A model generated the notes under the pieces. It had not been told where the DNA came from. It ran no database searches and worked only from the letters and a program-made list of their open reading frames with translations. 20,777 nucleotides of DNA from a virus, in the IMG/VR virus record IMGVR_UViG_3300050021_000810, positions 1 through 20,777 of that record. The stretch is one strand, 5' to 3'. Positions within the stretch are counted from its first letter, which is position 1. The number at the start of each line of letters is the position of its first letter. The position numbers and the translations under genes are program-made. Below, in pieces: positions 14,575-20,738 of this stretch.

Positions 14575-15302
14575 GCGTCGAATGTGACCGGCGCACTGCC
14601 TCCGAACAGGTGCAGATCGACGGTCACCCTCATCTCACCCGGCAAAGCCTCAACGATTCCGCGCATGTCCGCGAATGGTCCATCGGTCACAAGAACCTGT
14701 GCACCGGGGCGTAGACGCGTCTGCGTCGCCCAACTGTCCCACCAGCGTCCCGCGACTTCGAGCCTGTTGATGTTGGCGATGATTCGCGGCGCGATGAAGT
14801 GAGGCCCCTTGGTATCGCTGATCACGGTGCCAACACGTTCGCCCCAATGGTCATAGATCTCTCGACCGATCTCGCGGCCTGGAATGCAGCCGACGAACAA
14901 ATAGGGCGAGAACACGACAAACGGCCGCATGCGGCGCTGGCGGTGGGTTGATCCCTTGACCCGCGCGCGCAAGGCCAACTTGCGACCGAGTGGGCAATAG
15001 GGCCGAAACCCTTCGTCGGCCAGATCGCGAGCGATGCGCCGCTCCGTTCCTGGCATCACGCGGGCGACCACCCAGCGCAAGCCATCTGTTTCGATCTGCT
15101 TCGGCTCGACGATTTCATCAGGGACGGACGCCAGCGGTTCCGCACGCCGCGTCCGCTCGCCTAAAAACTGAACGATCTCACGGTGGTCGGATGCCGACAA
15201 CCCAGCGAGATATTCATCGATCCTTTCAAGCGCGACCGACACACGCGGCTTGATTTGCACAACACGAAATGTCCCGCCGTTCGCCCCACTGCGTGTTTTC
15301 AT
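14553..15302 (-). CDS. NusG-family transcription factor (candidate phage antiterminator)
   Basis: 249 residues. Residues about 76-184 form a NusG N-terminal (NGN) domain: WVVARVMPGTERRIARDLAD, GFRPYCPLGRK, then RPFVVFSPYLFVGCI, and a VGTVISDTKGPHFIAPRII segment. Residues about 196-249 form a KOW domain: LRPGAQVLVTDGPFADMRGI, VEALPGEMRVTVDLHLFGG, ending PVTFDACQVGLV. Such proteins bind the RNA polymerase clamp and change pausing and termination; RfaH and LoaP are specialised paralogues. The first 75 residues are an extension of unknown role. AGGGGG lies 7 nt before ATG 15302. Position at the early/late junction suggests a late-gene regulator, comparable in job (not in fold) to lambda Q. Confidence 0.87.
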   Translation of the reverse strand: MKTRSGANGGTFRVVQIKPRVSVALERIDEYLAGLSASDHREIVQFLGERTRRAEPLASVPDEIVEPKQIETDGLRWVVARVMPGTERRIARDLADEGFRPYCPLGRKLALRARVKGSTHRQRRMRPFVVFSPYLFVGCIPGREIGREIYDHWGERVGTVISDTKGPHFIAPRIIANINRLEVAGRWWDSWATQTRLRPGAQVLVTDGPFADMRGIVEALPGEMRVTVDLHLFGGSAPVTFDACQVGLV

Positions 15303-15344
15303 ATCGAAGCCCCCTATCGACCGCCCAACGCACTGAAACGACGC

Positions 15345-16457
15345 TCACTCGAACGGAATGTCGTCGTCTGGCGGCCCGGTAGCGGCTTCAGGGGGAACGG
15401 CTTGCGGGTTGATGCGCGACGCCAGCGTCTTCCAGGCGTCGGCGCCGACTCGCGAAGCAGGCGCAGTCGGTTCTGTTGGAGGCGGCGGCGCAGTGCCCAA
15501 GTCCGGTGGGAACAACGTCGCTCGCCAGCTGACCTGGCAGCGATGTTCGTCCGACCACGCCCAGTAGCCTTTCTTGCCGGCGCGCTGGTCGCTTGCTTCC
15601 CAGCGGTCGCCGGCTGGCGTGCCCTTGCGCACCGGCACAAGCGGCGCTTTCAGGCCCGCCTTTTCGGCCTTCGCCTGCCGCACTTCGGCCAGCCGATCGA
15701 AATCGCGATCAGCAATCCAGCGCCAAGCTTCCTTCGGGAAGGTCTTTTTCGCCGCCTTGATCTCGGCCGCGTAATGCGCCGCTTCGCGGATCGCGACGTC
15801 GCGATCGCCGAGATTGAGCCGGCCGAGTTCCTGCTCGCCGCGCGCCAGGTCCATCGCCGCGACGCCGGGATAGTTGGCGGCGAAGCGCTTCCAGTCTTCC
15901 TTGAGCCTTTTCTGAAATTCGATAATCTTCTCTCTCTCGCCTTCGCGAGCGCTCGCGCTCGCGTTTAAGAGAGATTCTTTAAGATTCGTATATAATGGTG
16001 TGGTGTCGCATTTGGCGGGACCTGATGCGCTGTTTGGCGGGACCTGATGCGCTGTTTGGCGGGACCTAGGTCCCGCCAATTTGGCGGGACCTGCCTCGTC
16101 GCCCTCCGCGATATTCTGATCGTCAGAAACTTCGCCATCACTTGTAGGCATAGAGGCGCGCTCTGCCGCGGTCGGTTCGTCGAGCTGGCAATCGAGCCGC
16201 AGTCGGATGATCACCCGCCGGCCGCCCGATCCATCATGGGCGTCGGCGCGCTCGATCGCGCCCGCGCCTTCGAGATTGGCGAGCAGCCGCGACACAGTGC
16301 GCTGCGATTGGCGCGTCACTTCCGCCAGCCGCGGAATCGATAGGTCGACCACTGTGCCGAGATCCGAGGCGTTGAGCCCCAGCTCGACCAGCAGCAGTTG
16401 TGCGCCCGGCCCGCTCGGCCGCTGTGCGCGCGCCCATTTCAGTCCGTCCGCGCTCAT
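15345..16457 (-). CDS. Winged-helix replication initiator-like protein carrying an internal origin
   Basis: 370 residues. Residues about 15-88 have a winged-helix fold: LLLVELGLNASDLGTVVDLS, IPRLAEVTRQSQRTVSRLLA, NLEGAGAIERADA, then a basic wing GGRRVIIRLRLDC. Residues about 100-175 are low in complexity and coincide with the DNA iterons. Residues about 175-290 are charged and helical (IIEFQKRLKEDWKRFAANYP). The C-terminal third is Pro/Ala-rich and ends DDDIPFE. The layout resembles lambda gpO: N-terminal DNA-binding domain, origin DNA under the linker, C-terminal partner domain. The final acidic DDDIPF motif resembles the SSB-type C-terminus and could bind replication proteins. The start ATG overlaps the upstream stop as ATGA. 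Initiator function is inferred. Confidence 0.83.
   Translation of the reverse strand: MSADGLKWARAQRPSGPGAQLLLVELGLNASDLGTVVDLSIPRLAEVTRQSQRTVSRLLANLEGAGAIERADAHDGSGGRRVIIRLRLDCQLDEPTAAERASMPTSDGEVSDDQNIAEGDEAGPAKLAGPRSRQTAHQVPPNSASGPAKCDTTPLYTNLKESLLNASASAREGEREKIIEFQKRLKEDWKRFAANYPGVAAMDLARGEQELGRLNLGDRDVAIREAAHYAAEIKAAKKTFPKEAWRWIADRDFDRLAEVRQAKAEKAGLKAPLVPVRKGTPAGDRWEASDQRAGKKGYWAWSDEHRCQVSWRATLFPPDLGTAPPPPTEPTAPASRVGADAWKTLASRINPQAVPPEAATGPPDDDIPFE
15944..16092. other. Candidate phage replication origin inside the initiator-like gene
   Basis: Reading along the gene (minus strand) the order is: five iterons (16092-16011), an AT-rich stretch (16000-15962; 27 of 39 bases A/T in a high-GC genome), and a perfect 14-bp palindrome CGCGAGCGCTCGCG (15957-15944). 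Lambda ori, inside gene O, has the same order: iterons, AT-rich DNA, palindrome. The AT-rich part has two GATTC sites (15973 and 15983) 10 bp apart, and two TTTAAGA copies. Replication activity is inferred. Confidence 0.72.
16011..16092. repeat. Iteron array: five TTTGGCGGGACCT copies
   Basis: Direct copies lie at 16011-16023, 16033-16045 and 16055-16067, the first two followed by identical GATGCGCTG spacers (exact 22-bp period). An inverted copy (16068-16080; one mismatch at its outer base) abuts copy three to form a perfect 24-bp palindrome centred on CCTAGG. A further direct copy is at 16080-16092. The 22-bp period is not a multiple of three, so the encoded peptides differ (GPRSRQTAHQ, VPPNSAS, GPAKC). 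The repeats are thus kept at the DNA level. Confidence 0.93.
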
Positions 16458-16735
16458 GGGGTGCGACCCGATTTTCCGACGAGAAGGTGGATCGGCCGCG
16501 CTCGTTCCTCACCCGGCGAAACGATTAGGGCGCCGTCGCTCGCCAGCCTCAGAATGCAGCCGTCGATCGCGTCGCGCGTCATGCATTTCGCTGCCCCGAC
16601 ATCGTCGAGCGCTGCGGCGCCGCGCGCCACCAAGCCAGTCGCGTCGGCGCAGCTCGCCAGCAGCGCGAGTGTTAGCCGACGCTTGACGCTCGAGGTCGGC
16701 CATTCGAACGCCCACGCGACAGCTTCGATGTTCAT
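16454..16735 (-). CDS. Small winged-helix protein, replication-region helper
   Basis: 93 residues from ATG 16735 (MNIEAVAWAFEWPTSSVKRR). The sequence resembles the N-terminal helix-turn-helix of phage replication proteins: AVAWAFEWPTSSVKRRLTLA, LLASCADATGLVA, then TRDAIDGCILRLASDGALIV as recognition helix and wing. GAGGGG lies 6 nt before this ATG. A TTG-initiated form from 16753 overlaps it and is not preferred. It overlaps both neighbours by ATGA, which ties it to the GcrA-like and initiator-like genes. It may bind the iterons or assist the initiator; this is inferred. Confidence 0.8.
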   Translation of the reverse strand: MNIEAVAWAFEWPTSSVKRRLTLALLASCADATGLVARGAAALDDVGAAKCMTRDAIDGCILRLASDGALIVSPGEERARPIHLLVGKSGRTP

Positions 16736-16989
16736 CTTGATCCCCTCGCCCAACGCCCATGCTCGGCGCAGTAAGGCTCGCCCGCCACACGCGTCGCGCA
16801 GCAGAAGCGAAAGCCCTCGGCCCTAGGGTGGCCGAGCGGCCAGCGGCACGAGCCGAACTTCAGCGCCATCACCGCTGTGATCGCTGGCGACGGCCGAGCT
16901 TCGCCCGCTGCGGCGCGCCGCCGGCAGGATCCCGGCGCCGCAACAAACGCGAACGGCAGGCCTTCGATCCTGCGGGCGAGAAAGCTCAT
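16732..16989 (-). CDS. Short GcrA-like protein (C-terminal zinc-finger-type half only)
   Basis: 85 residues. Residues about 44-80 carry the GcrA C-terminal signature: GSCRWPLGHP, GFRFCCATRVAGEPYCAEHG, with the C-x-W-P-x-G, F-x-F-C and P-Y-C-x-x-H elements. GcrA is an alphaproteobacterial cofactor of sigma-70 RNA polymerase that acts at promoters with methylated GANTC sites; in full-length GcrA the N-terminal helix-turn-helix reads DNA and another part contacts sigma. Here the N-terminal 43 residues are basic, Ala/Arg/Pro-rich and show no such helix-turn-helix. It overlaps both neighbours by ATGA. It may be a reduced form or a decoy for host partners. The family call rests on the signature alone. 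Confidence 0.75.
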   Translation of the reverse strand: MSFLARRIEGLPFAFVAAPGSCRRRAAAGEARPSPAITAVMALKFGSCRWPLGHPRAEGFRFCCATRVAGEPYCAEHGRWARGSR

Positions 16990-17429
16990 TGCGCCGCCCT
17001 CGCTTCGTCCGGCAATTCGCGGCCGATCGCCAGTGCGACCGCGCGCGCCTCAACCATCAGACTGGCGTCGAGCGCCGCACGCGTTTCGAAGATGCGCAGC
17101 TGGTAGGCGACCGTCGCCGCGTCGCGCTTCAGCCGTTCGCCGAGCGCGATCTTGCTCAGTCCGGAGAGTCGCGCTGCGACCCAGCAGGCGAGAAAGCGCG
17201 GATGGGCGAGCGCCGAGCGCCCGACGTGGCCGATCATCTCCGCTTCGGTCAGTGAATACCGGCGCGCCACCTCGCGCACCACGTTGTCGGCGATGGCGCC
17301 AGCTTCGGTGTGGCGCGTGCTGGTCGTCTCGCGCAGCGCCGCGCGCCAGCCAGCCGCCTTGCCAGCCTGAAACCCCTGATCGTAGATCTGCGCCTCGCGA
17401 ATCTGCGCCGCGCTCAACGTCACGCCCAT
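16986..17429 (-). CDS. Stand-alone DnaA domain IV-like DNA-binding protein
   Basis: 147 residues from ATG 17429. Residues about 46-118 follow the DnaA C-terminal domain pattern: IADNVVREVARRYSLTEAEM, IGHVGRSALAHPRFLACWVA, ARLSGLSKIALGERL, then RDAATVAYQLRIFE, which parallels the R-D-H-T-T-V-x-x-A signature helix of DnaA. The AAA+ part of DnaA is absent, and the signature His is Ala here, so box specificity may differ. Residues 1-30 (AQIYDQGFQAGKAAGWRAAL) form a short helix. GAGGGGG lies 5 nt before the start; the longer frame to 17498 lacks such a site. A separate AAA+ gene lies two genes upstream. Confidence 0.83.
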   Translation of the reverse strand: MGVTLSAAQIREAQIYDQGFQAGKAAGWRAALRETTSTRHTEAGAIADNVVREVARRYSLTEAEMIGHVGRSALAHPRFLACWVAARLSGLSKIALGERLKRDAATVAYQLRIFETRAALDASLMVEARAVALAIGRELPDEARAAQ

Positions 17430-17446
17430 ACGATCCCCCTCGACAA

Positions 17447-18595
17447 TCACTCCGGCGGCGTCGCCGCATCTGTCGCTTCGTTCCCCCACGCCGCCCAATT
17501 CTTGCGCGGCGGCCCGCGCCGATTCAGTTCGATTTTGGGAAGGTTCGGGAAGTAGTGTTCAATCATCTCGCAGAATAGATCAGGCTTAGCCGAGTGTTCG
17601 GCGCGCGGAGCAAGCTGCAGCGAGTCCAGCTGCGTCCCCATCGCCGGCGCTGGAATCGCGCCGCGCGTCCCGACCAGCAGCAGCTCGTGCTTGTTGCGGA
17701 ACCAATACCCATTGCCGATGCGATCCTTGGCCCAGACCACATGCGATTTGTAAGTGAATCCCCACGCCGCCATCACCACGAGCGCGTGCGGCAACATCGG
17801 CGCGGTCGCCCACAGAAACAGGACGCAATCGTCGGCGGCGATCGACGCGACGTCGCGCGCCGCGATTACTTCGAGCGCGCTAGTCGGGTAGTGATTGTCG
17901 GCGGCGCGATCGAGACCAGTGTCGCGCGACCACGGATCGAAACGCCATTCCGGATCGGCGAGGATGACGCCGAATTTCGCCTCGGGGAGCGCACACTGCC
18001 GGGCGCCGAGATCCGCCTCACGTTCGTCGCGCGTGGCACGCTTGATGATCGTCTGGGCCGCCCGCCCTTCGCCCGCGCTGGCGCGCGCCGCGATCTCGCG
18101 CTGAATTTCCGGCGTCAGCGCGCTCGCCTTGGCCGCAGCGCTGACGGCGAGCGCACCTTGGTCGACGGCCGTTTTGAGTTCGGGCGCCGCGTCCGAACTG
18201 ACCTTGGCGGCGTCGCAGACGCTGCGCTCGCTGACATGCAACGCTGCGGCCGCTTCACCGCGCGAAACACGCAAATTTGCGTCTTTTCCTGGCCGCCCCG
18301 GCCGCATCGTCTCCAGCCGCGCCGCCACCATGGCGCGCTGGCTTTCGTTCAAATGCCGCCGCGCCAGGTTGAGACTGAGGACGTAAGCGAGGGGGTCGTC
18401 GCCCAAATAGCTGCGAAAGCGCGCCGTTACGCCGGCGATCTCACAAGCGCGGAAGCGGTTGCGGCCGTCGAGGATTGCACCGTCGAGCAGCACAATCGTT
18501 TCGCGCAGCCCGTGCGCCTTGATGTCGTCGACGAGCGCCGCCAGGTCGTCACCTTCCATCATCGGAAAGAGATTGGCGAGCGGATGGATGTTCAT
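17447..18595 (-). CDS. ParB-like domain fused to MT-A70-type adenine methyltransferase
   Basis: 382 residues from ATG 18595, overlapping the AAA+ stop as ATGA. Residues 1-100 are ParB/Srx-like: DDLAALVDDIKAHGLRETIV, LLDGAILDGRNRFRACEIAG (GRNR at 44-47), LAYVLSLNLARRHLNESQRA. Residues 108-135 form a helix-turn-helix (SRGEAAAALHVSERSVCDAA). Residues about 205-375 are MT-A70-like: FGVILADPEWRFDPWS with DPEW at 214-217 in place of the usual DPPW, DNHYPTSALEVIA, CVLFLWATAPMLPHAL, and GNGYWFRNKHELLLVGTRG (294-312). Predicted N6-adenine methylation of phage or host DNA. The DPEW variant could alter catalysis. The target sequence cannot be read from this. Confidence 0.88.
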   Translation of the reverse strand: MNIHPLANLFPMMEGDDLAALVDDIKAHGLRETIVLLDGAILDGRNRFRACEIAGVTARFRSYLGDDPLAYVLSLNLARRHLNESQRAMVAARLETMRPGRPGKDANLRVSRGEAAAALHVSERSVCDAAKVSSDAAPELKTAVDQGALAVSAAAKASALTPEIQREIAARASAGEGRAAQTIIKRATRDEREADLGARQCALPEAKFGVILADPEWRFDPWSRDTGLDRAADNHYPTSALEVIAARDVASIAADDCVLFLWATAPMLPHALVVMAAWGFTYKSHVVWAKDRIGNGYWFRNKHELLLVGTRGAIPAPAMGTQLDSLQLAPRAEHSAKPDLFCEMIEHYFPNLPKIELNRRGPPRKNWAAWGNEATDAATPPE

Positions 18596-19578
18596 GGCGC
18601 TGGGCGCCGAAACGGAACGACGCCGGCGCATGAGATGGTCGGCGCGGCGGCGGCCTCGGCCACCTCGCCGTCACGCGTCAGCGGCCAAGGCAACGCTGTA
18701 ATCGCCGGATCGGCGACCCCGAGGCTCCATAGCCGCGGCTTGCCGAGATCGGGATGGGGATGGATCGCGCTAAGCACGCGGCCGAACACCGCGCGTTTGT
18801 CCATGTCGGCCCCAAGCTTCGGGCCGACGATCAGCGCGCGTTTGATGTTCTCGGCCAGCGCCCGCATCAGCGCCGGCGACGCTGTTTCGCAGGATTCGGC
18901 GAGGACGTGGAGCGCCGCTTTCGGCAGAACGAAGGGGGCAAAATAGCGCGCGAGAATGCGCTCGCGTTCGCCCTGCCCCGGCAGTTCGAGCGTGATGTGC
19001 ATGTCGAAGCGCCGCCAGATCGCCTGATCGATCGATTCGGCGTAGTTGGTCGCAGCGACGAGATAGCCGCGATGCTGTTCGATCCGCTGCAGCATGGTGT
19101 CGACGATGGCGTTTTTCTCATCGTCGCTCCCCTGTTCGGAGCGCCGCCGTTGCCGCGACACAGCATCGAATTCGTCGAAAAACAGCAGCACCGGCTCGGT
19201 CTTCTCGCCGCCATCGGCGAGTTCCGCCGCCGTCGGTTCGGCCGCGAGCGTGAACAGTTCGCCGATCTGCTCCGAGGTCTGGCCGCACCATTTCGAGATC
19301 AGACGGTCAGGCCGCACCGCCAGCATGCGCAGGCCCAACCGCGCTGCAAGGTGATGGGCGAGCGTCGTCTTGCCGGTTCCCGGAGCGCCGGTGAACATCG
19401 CCCGCTTGCGTGGGCTGACGCCGGCGGCGATGAGTTCATCCTCCGCCCAGATCTCTGTCAGCCATTCGGTCAGCGCCTGGCGCACGCCGCGAGCCAAGAT
19501 CGGCTCAGCCGCCTCGGATGGTTCGAACAGTTCGCCGAAGTCTTCGAGCTTCGACGCGCTCCTCGGCATGCGCATCAT
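18592..19578 (-). CDS. AAA+ ATPase (classic FtsH/proteasome-type family)
   Basis: 328 residues. Walker A GAPGTGKT at 64-71, Walker B LLFFDE at 131-136, sensor 1 ATN at 176-178, and an arginine-finger-like pair at 189-190 (IWRRFD) are all present. The type is the classic AAA clade (FtsH, SpoVK, Cdc48-like) rather than DnaC or DnaA. The helical lid follows (ERERILARYFAPFVLPKAAL). The C-terminal about 60 residues are Pro/Ala-rich. It sits between the GapR-like and ParB-methyltransferase genes with ATGA overlaps on both sides. It could remodel the initiator or load a helicase, or act on host proteins; the sequence does not decide. The start could be ATG 19578 or 19575. Confidence 0.87.
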   Translation of the reverse strand: MMRMPRSASKLEDFGELFEPSEAAEPILARGVRQALTEWLTEIWAEDELIAAGVSPRKRAMFTGAPGTGKTTLAHHLAARLGLRMLAVRPDRLISKWCGQTSEQIGELFTLAAEPTAAELADGGEKTEPVLLFFDEFDAVSRQRRRSEQGSDDEKNAIVDTMLQRIEQHRGYLVAATNYAESIDQAIWRRFDMHITLELPGQGERERILARYFAPFVLPKAALHVLAESCETASPALMRALAENIKRALIVGPKLGADMDKRAVFGRVLSAIHPHPDLGKPRLWSLGVADPAITALPWPLTRDGEVAEAAAAPTISCAGVVPFRRPAP

Positions 19579-20234
19579 TCGTCATCCGGCCCCATGCCAT
19601 CGCCGCCGCTCTCAAGCCGCCAGCCCTTGTCCCAGCGCGCGCGGCGGCCGTCGCCGAACGGGAACGGATTGGCGATGATCGCCTGATTGGCCTTGAACGC
19701 TTCGCGCCCCAAGGCTTCGGCGCCGTCGGCGTCAACCGCCGGTGGTTCGGGCCGCGCGGGCGGAGCGCCCTTGGCCGCGCTGGCGGGCGCCGCGGGCTTC
19801 GTCGGCTCGACCTCATGCGCCGTGACGTCGCCGCTTTCATCACGGATCAGCCGCACCGGCTTGCCGCCGGCCTCGACGACGATCGCGCCGTTGGCGGGAA
19901 CGAACTTCTTCAGCGCCTCGATCACTTCGTCGCGCTGCGCGACGTCGACGCTCATCATCCCGACCTGGCGGAACAACGGCGTCTCGCTCGCCATGCCGAG
20001 CGCCGCCATGTAGGTGTCGGCGATCGCCTCCGCCTCGGCGAGATCCTGCGGTTTCTTGGCGCGGCGCGAGACGATGTATTTCAGCACCGCCGGCACAAAG
20101 CCGCCGGCCTTGGCCTCGGCCATGATTGCCGCTTCATCGTCGCTAAGCGCCTTCTTTTCGGCCCGGATGCGTTCGATGCGTTCGACGTAGCCTGCGAGAA
20201 TCTTTCCGCTCGGCGTGTTCCTGCCCATCATCAT
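19575..20234 (-). CDS. GapR-like (DUF2312) protein with C-terminal RMF/CrpP-like motif
   Basis: 219 residues from the first of three ATG codons at 20234; GGAGG lies 6 nt upstream. Residues about 7-80 match GapR/DUF2312: SGKILAGYVERIERIRAEKK, ALSDDEAAIMAEAKAGGFVP, then VLKYIVSRRAKKPQDLAEAE and a DTYMAALGM helix. GapR is an alphaproteobacterial nucleoid protein that binds overtwisted AT-rich DNA and aids replication. Residues 104-142 are predicted beta. After a Pro/Ala linker (144-168), residues 172-214 match the RMF/CrpP-type motif: EAFKANQAIIANPFPFGDGR, then RARWDKGWRLESG. That family includes ribosome modulation factor. A longer frame to 20438 lacks a ribosome site. Confidence 0.87.
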   Translation of the reverse strand: MMMGRNTPSGKILAGYVERIERIRAEKKALSDDEAAIMAEAKAGGFVPAVLKYIVSRRAKKPQDLAEAEAIADTYMAALGMASETPLFRQVGMMSVDVAQRDEVIEALKKFVPANGAIVVEAGGKPVRLIRDESGDVTAHEVEPTKPAAPASAAKGAPPARPEPPAVDADGAEALGREAFKANQAIIANPFPFGDGRRARWDKGWRLESGGDGMGPDDE

Positions 20235-20271
20235 CGGTTTCCTCCAATCGCGCGCGACGCGCCTGTCGCCC

Positions 20272-20505
20272 TTAGTAGATGAACCGCGGAGCGCCCCGCG
20301 GCGCGACGGGGACGCCCTTCGGATAGACGCGCACGAGGTCGTCGAGATGAGCGTCGCAGGCAACAACCTCGCGCTCACGTCGAGACTGAACCGCAGCCGA
20401 GACGACTTCCGGAGCGTCGTCGCCATCGCCATCTTCAAATTCCGCCCGCATTGCCGCTAATGCGGCGGCTTTCGGCAATGGAAACGCGTGCGCCAGATTC
20501 CCCAT
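20272..20505 (-). CDS. Small hypothetical phage protein
   Basis: 77 residues from ATG 20505 (MGNLAHAFPLPKAAALAAMR). GAGGGGGAG lies about 5 nt before the ATG, a strong site that decides against the longer frame to 20625. The middle is acidic (EFEDGDGDDAPEVV), and the end is basic and Pro-rich (RVYPKGVPVAPRGAPRFIY). No family is recognised. It lies between another small protein and the GapR-like gene with the same orientation and short gaps, so it is probably part of the early operon. Confidence 0.7.
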   Translation of the reverse strand: MGNLAHAFPLPKAAALAAMRAEFEDGDGDDAPEVVSAAVQSRREREVVACDAHLDDLVRVYPKGVPVAPRGAPRFIY

Positions 20506-20516
20506 GTCTCTCCCCC

Positions 20517-20738
20517 TCACTTCAAGCGACGATCGGCCGCCAACCACAGCGGCATCGTCACTTGAACAATCGCGAATTTCGCCCCCTGCGATCCCGCGGC
20601 GACGCGGCCCGGCAAGCGGCGCCACGAGATGCTGCGCAACGGCAGCGAGATCGTGTCGTCATCGCCGATGCGCGAGACGATGAGCGACGCCCGCAACTCG
20701 GCGCGCAGCGCCAGCTCGACGACGATGTCGGCGCTCAC
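20517..20738 (-). CDS. Small hypothetical phage protein
   Basis: 73 residues if translation starts at GTG 20738 (VSADIVVELALRAELRASLI). This GTG overlaps the stop of an upstream frame as GTGA, the coupling style used elsewhere in the window. A GTG at 20756 is an alternative start. The sequence suggests a small alpha-beta protein with a basic second half (LRSISWRRLPGRVAAGSQGA). The family is not recognised. It ends 11 nt before the next small gene. Confidence 0.6.
   Translation of the reverse strand: MSADIVVELALRAELRASLIVSRIGDDDTISLPLRSISWRRLPGRVAAGSQGAKFAIVQVTMPLWLAADRRLK

Noticed and set aside
15965-15982. Two TTAA sites resembling a CtrA box (TTAA-N7-TTAA)
   Set aside because: The spacing is 10 bp, not 7, so the consensus is not met.
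15991-15996. Perfect TATAAT on the plus strand in the AT-rich part of the origin
   Set aside because: No -35 box at a proper distance and no plus-strand gene downstream; better explained as part of the AT-rich unwinding region.
16011-16092. TTTGGCGGGA resembles the eukaryotic E2F site
   Set aside because: A coincidence in a phage iteron; E2F is not present in bacteria.
17594-18946. 450-codon open frame on the plus strand
   Set aside because: Antisense to the ParB-methyltransferase and AAA+ genes, whose motifs are clear; composition is Arg/Asp/Gly-rich shadow type.
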